A DNA stretch of 7,125 nucleotides from Roseovarius sp. (GTDB lineage Bacteria > Pseudomonadota > Alphaproteobacteria > Rhodobacterales > Rhodobacteraceae), in the NCBI GenBank assembly GCA_007125415.1, contig SLDH01000399.1, positions 1 to 7,125 on the forward strand. The letters run 5' to 3'. Every line of letters begins with the position of its first letter. Within the stretch, counting starts at the first letter, position 1. The position numbers and the translations under genes are program-made. Of the stretch, positions 5,965-7,125 are shown one piece after another. The notes below the pieces were generated by a model. That model was not told where the DNA came from and did no database searches. It was given only the letters and a program-made list of their open reading frames with translations.

Positions 5965-6591
5965 ATGACCCTTGAGACCTATCTCGTCTATCTGGCCGTG
6001 CTGGCGGCGTTCTTCGCGACGCCGCCCGATACCAGCCAGTTGCTGATCATTTCCAATTCCCTGCGCCACGGTTTGCGGCGCAGCCTTTCCACCGTCGCCG
6101 GCGATCTGAGCGCCAACACGGTTCAGATGACGCTCGCGGCTTTCGGTCTGACCGCGATCGTTGCCAGCAATGCCGATCTGCTCTGGGTGGTGAAATGGGC
6201 CGGGGTGGCCTATCTCGCCTGGATCGGCCTCCGACTGATGTTGAGCCGGGACCGCCCGGAGATACCCTGTGCTGCGCAGGCGGGGCACCTCTTCCGGCAG
6301 GGCTTCATCAATTCGTCGGCCAATCCCTACGCGGTCGTGTTCTTCGGGGCCCTGTTTCCACAATTCATCGATTCGAGCCTGCCGATCTGGCCGCAGCTTC
6401 TGATCCTCGGGCTGACATATCTGGTGATCGACGGGCTGACGCTGGTCCTCTGGGGCTGGGCGGCCACGCGCACACTGGGCCGGATTCGCAGCCTGTTGGG
6501 CCAATGGATGAGCCGCGTCTCCGGCGCGCTGATGATCGCGGCAGCGGCCTTGCTGGGCACGAAGGACATCGACCGGGAGATCGCGCGATGA
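5965..6591 (+). CDS. LysE/RhtB-family amino acid exporter
   Basis: A 208-residue inner-membrane protein with six predicted hydrophobic segments, near residues 5-28, 48-67, 71-93, 113-135, 143-166 and 182-199. This matches the size and topology of LysE/RhtB translocators, which export amino acids or related small molecules by proton antiport. The GDLSANTVQM, YLAWIGLRLML and FINSSANPYAVVFFGALFPQF stretches align with the family. Two signatures differ: the TM1 proline motif, usually TPGPD, reads TPPDTSQ at 19-25, and the usual NPK reads NPY at 120-122. This suggests a distinct subfamily. The start at 5965 has a GGA element about eight bases before it. The gene begins 44 bases after the dehydrogenase stop on the same strand, and its stop overlaps the next start, which points to one operon. 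The exported compound is unknown; a link to the demethylation product or substrate is inference. Confidence 0.85.
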   Translation: MTLETYLVYLAVLAAFFATPPDTSQLLIISNSLRHGLRRSLSTVAGDLSANTVQMTLAAFGLTAIVASNADLLWVVKWAGVAYLAWIGLRLMLSRDRPEIPCAAQAGHLFRQGFINSSANPYAVVFFGALFPQFIDSSLPIWPQLLILGLTYLVIDGLTLVLWGWAATRTLGRIRSLLGQWMSRVSGALMIAAAALLGTKDIDREIAR

Positions 6592-7125
6592 GCCTGCCCG
6601 CCACCATGCGCGGCGTCTACCTTACCCGTCATGGCGGGCCCGAGGCGCTTGAATGGCGCGAGGATATTCCCGTGCCCCGCCCCGGCCCGGGCGAGGTGCT
6701 GGTCAAGGTGCTGGCGGCGGGCGTGAACAATACCGATATCAACACCCGCATCGGCTGGTATGCCTCCGAGGTCACCGGCGCCACCGAGGAAAGCAGCCGC
6801 GCGGTCGAGGCCGGAGGCTGGGCCGGGGCGCTGGGCTTTCCCCGTATCCAGGGCGGCGATCTTTGCGGTGAGGTCGTGGAGGCGGGCGAGGGGGTGGACG
6901 AATTCACCCCCGGCATGCGCGTCACCTGCCCGATCAACCAGCCGCGCCCCACGGAGGAAAACCCCGTGGGGTTCGGGGCGCTCGGCTCCGAATATGACGG
7001 GGCCTTCGCGCAATACTGCCTCTTACAGGCGCGCGATCTGCATGATGTCAGCCGATCACCCCTCTCGGATGTGGAGATCGCCGCGATTCCCTGCGCCTTT
7101 GGAACCGCTGCCGGGCTTCTGCACC
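6588..7125 (+). CDS. Medium-chain dehydrogenase/reductase, zinc-less (quinone oxidoreductase-like), C-terminus cut by window edge
   Basis: The frame starts at ATG 6588, overlapping the exporter stop as ATGA, with GGGAGA seven bases upstream, and stays open to the window end (179 residues, about half of a usual 340-380). The N-terminal GroES-like catalytic domain is evident: MRGVYLTRHGGPEALEWRE, PRPGPGEVLVKVLAAGVNNTD at 31-50, GGDLCGEVVEAGEGVDEFTPGMRV at 89-112, and CAFGTAAGLL at 169-178, where the NAD(P)-binding Rossmann domain should begin. The usual zinc-binding Cys of alcohol dehydrogenases (G-x-C-x-T-D) is Asn here (GVNNTD), so it is expected to act without catalytic zinc, as quinone oxidoreductases do. 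About 30 extra residues (57-86, GWYASEV through GFPRIQ) lie before the GGD motif compared with short quinone oxidoreductases. Coupling to the exporter suggests co-expression with the dehydrogenase operon. The substrate is not inferable. Confidence 0.88.
   Translation, partial: MSLPATMRGVYLTRHGGPEALEWREDIPVPRPGPGEVLVKVLAAGVNNTDINTRIGWYASEVTGATEESSRAVEAGGWAGALGFPRIQGGDLCGEVVEAGEGVDEFTPGMRVTCPINQPRPTEENPVGFGALGSEYDGAFAQYCLLQARDLHDVSRSPLSDVEIAAIPCAFGTAAGLLH

Noticed and set aside
5917..7013. Minus-strand open frames of 195 and 228 codons
   Set aside because: They are shadows of the LysE-family exporter and the MDR gene on the plus strand.
1..7125. A mobile element, CRISPR array, toxin-antitoxin or phage-defence system
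   Set aside because: No transposase, integrase, spaced direct repeats or defence-type domains were seen; codon character is uniform across the genes.

Overview
The window reads as a piece of an alphaproteobacterial chromosome, most likely from the Rhodobacteraceae (roseobacter/Paracoccus-like). The grounds are GC-rich DNA with strong G/C preference at third codon positions, an Rba/Rsb-type STAS plus anti-sigma pair, and a large FAD-GcvT dehydrogenase beside an XRE-cupin regulator. This is judged from protein character, not from a database search. I see no RNA genes, insertion sequences, CRISPR arrays or prophage genes.

Left part, minus strand: positions 1-1201 hold the first 400 residues of a cytoplasmic gamma-glutamyltransferase-family protein, cut by the window edge. 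After a 235-base gap comes a two-gene unit, also on the minus strand: a STAS-domain anti-sigma factor antagonist (1899-2240), followed 3 bases later by an RsbW-like anti-sigma factor/serine kinase (1437-1895). Together they form the core of a partner-switching module. No sigma factor or PP2C phosphatase gene lies in the window.

Centre: a 450-base divergent intergenic region (2241-2690) separates this module from the plus-strand genes. It ends in a striking A-tract/T-tract inverted repeat just upstream of the regulator gene.

Right part, plus strand: an XRE-family regulator with a C-terminal cupin domain (2691-3263), a 179-base gap with a perfect hairpin, then a dimethylglycine/sarcosine dehydrogenase-like FAD-GcvT fusion (3443-5920). 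A LysE/RhtB-family exporter follows (5965-6591), and then the start of a zinc-less medium-chain dehydrogenase/reductase (6588 to the edge) that overlaps the exporter by four bases (ATGA). The likely theme is oxidative N-demethylation of a methylated amino acid or amine into the tetrahydrofolate pool, under local control by the cupin regulator, with an exporter and a second oxidoreductase in the same transcription direction. The exact substrate cannot be read from the sequence.

Most of the window is ordinary metabolism. The points most worth checking are the Rba-like partner-switching pair, the inverted repeat before the regulator, the loss of histidine ligands in the regulator's cupin, and the altered signature motifs of the exporter.
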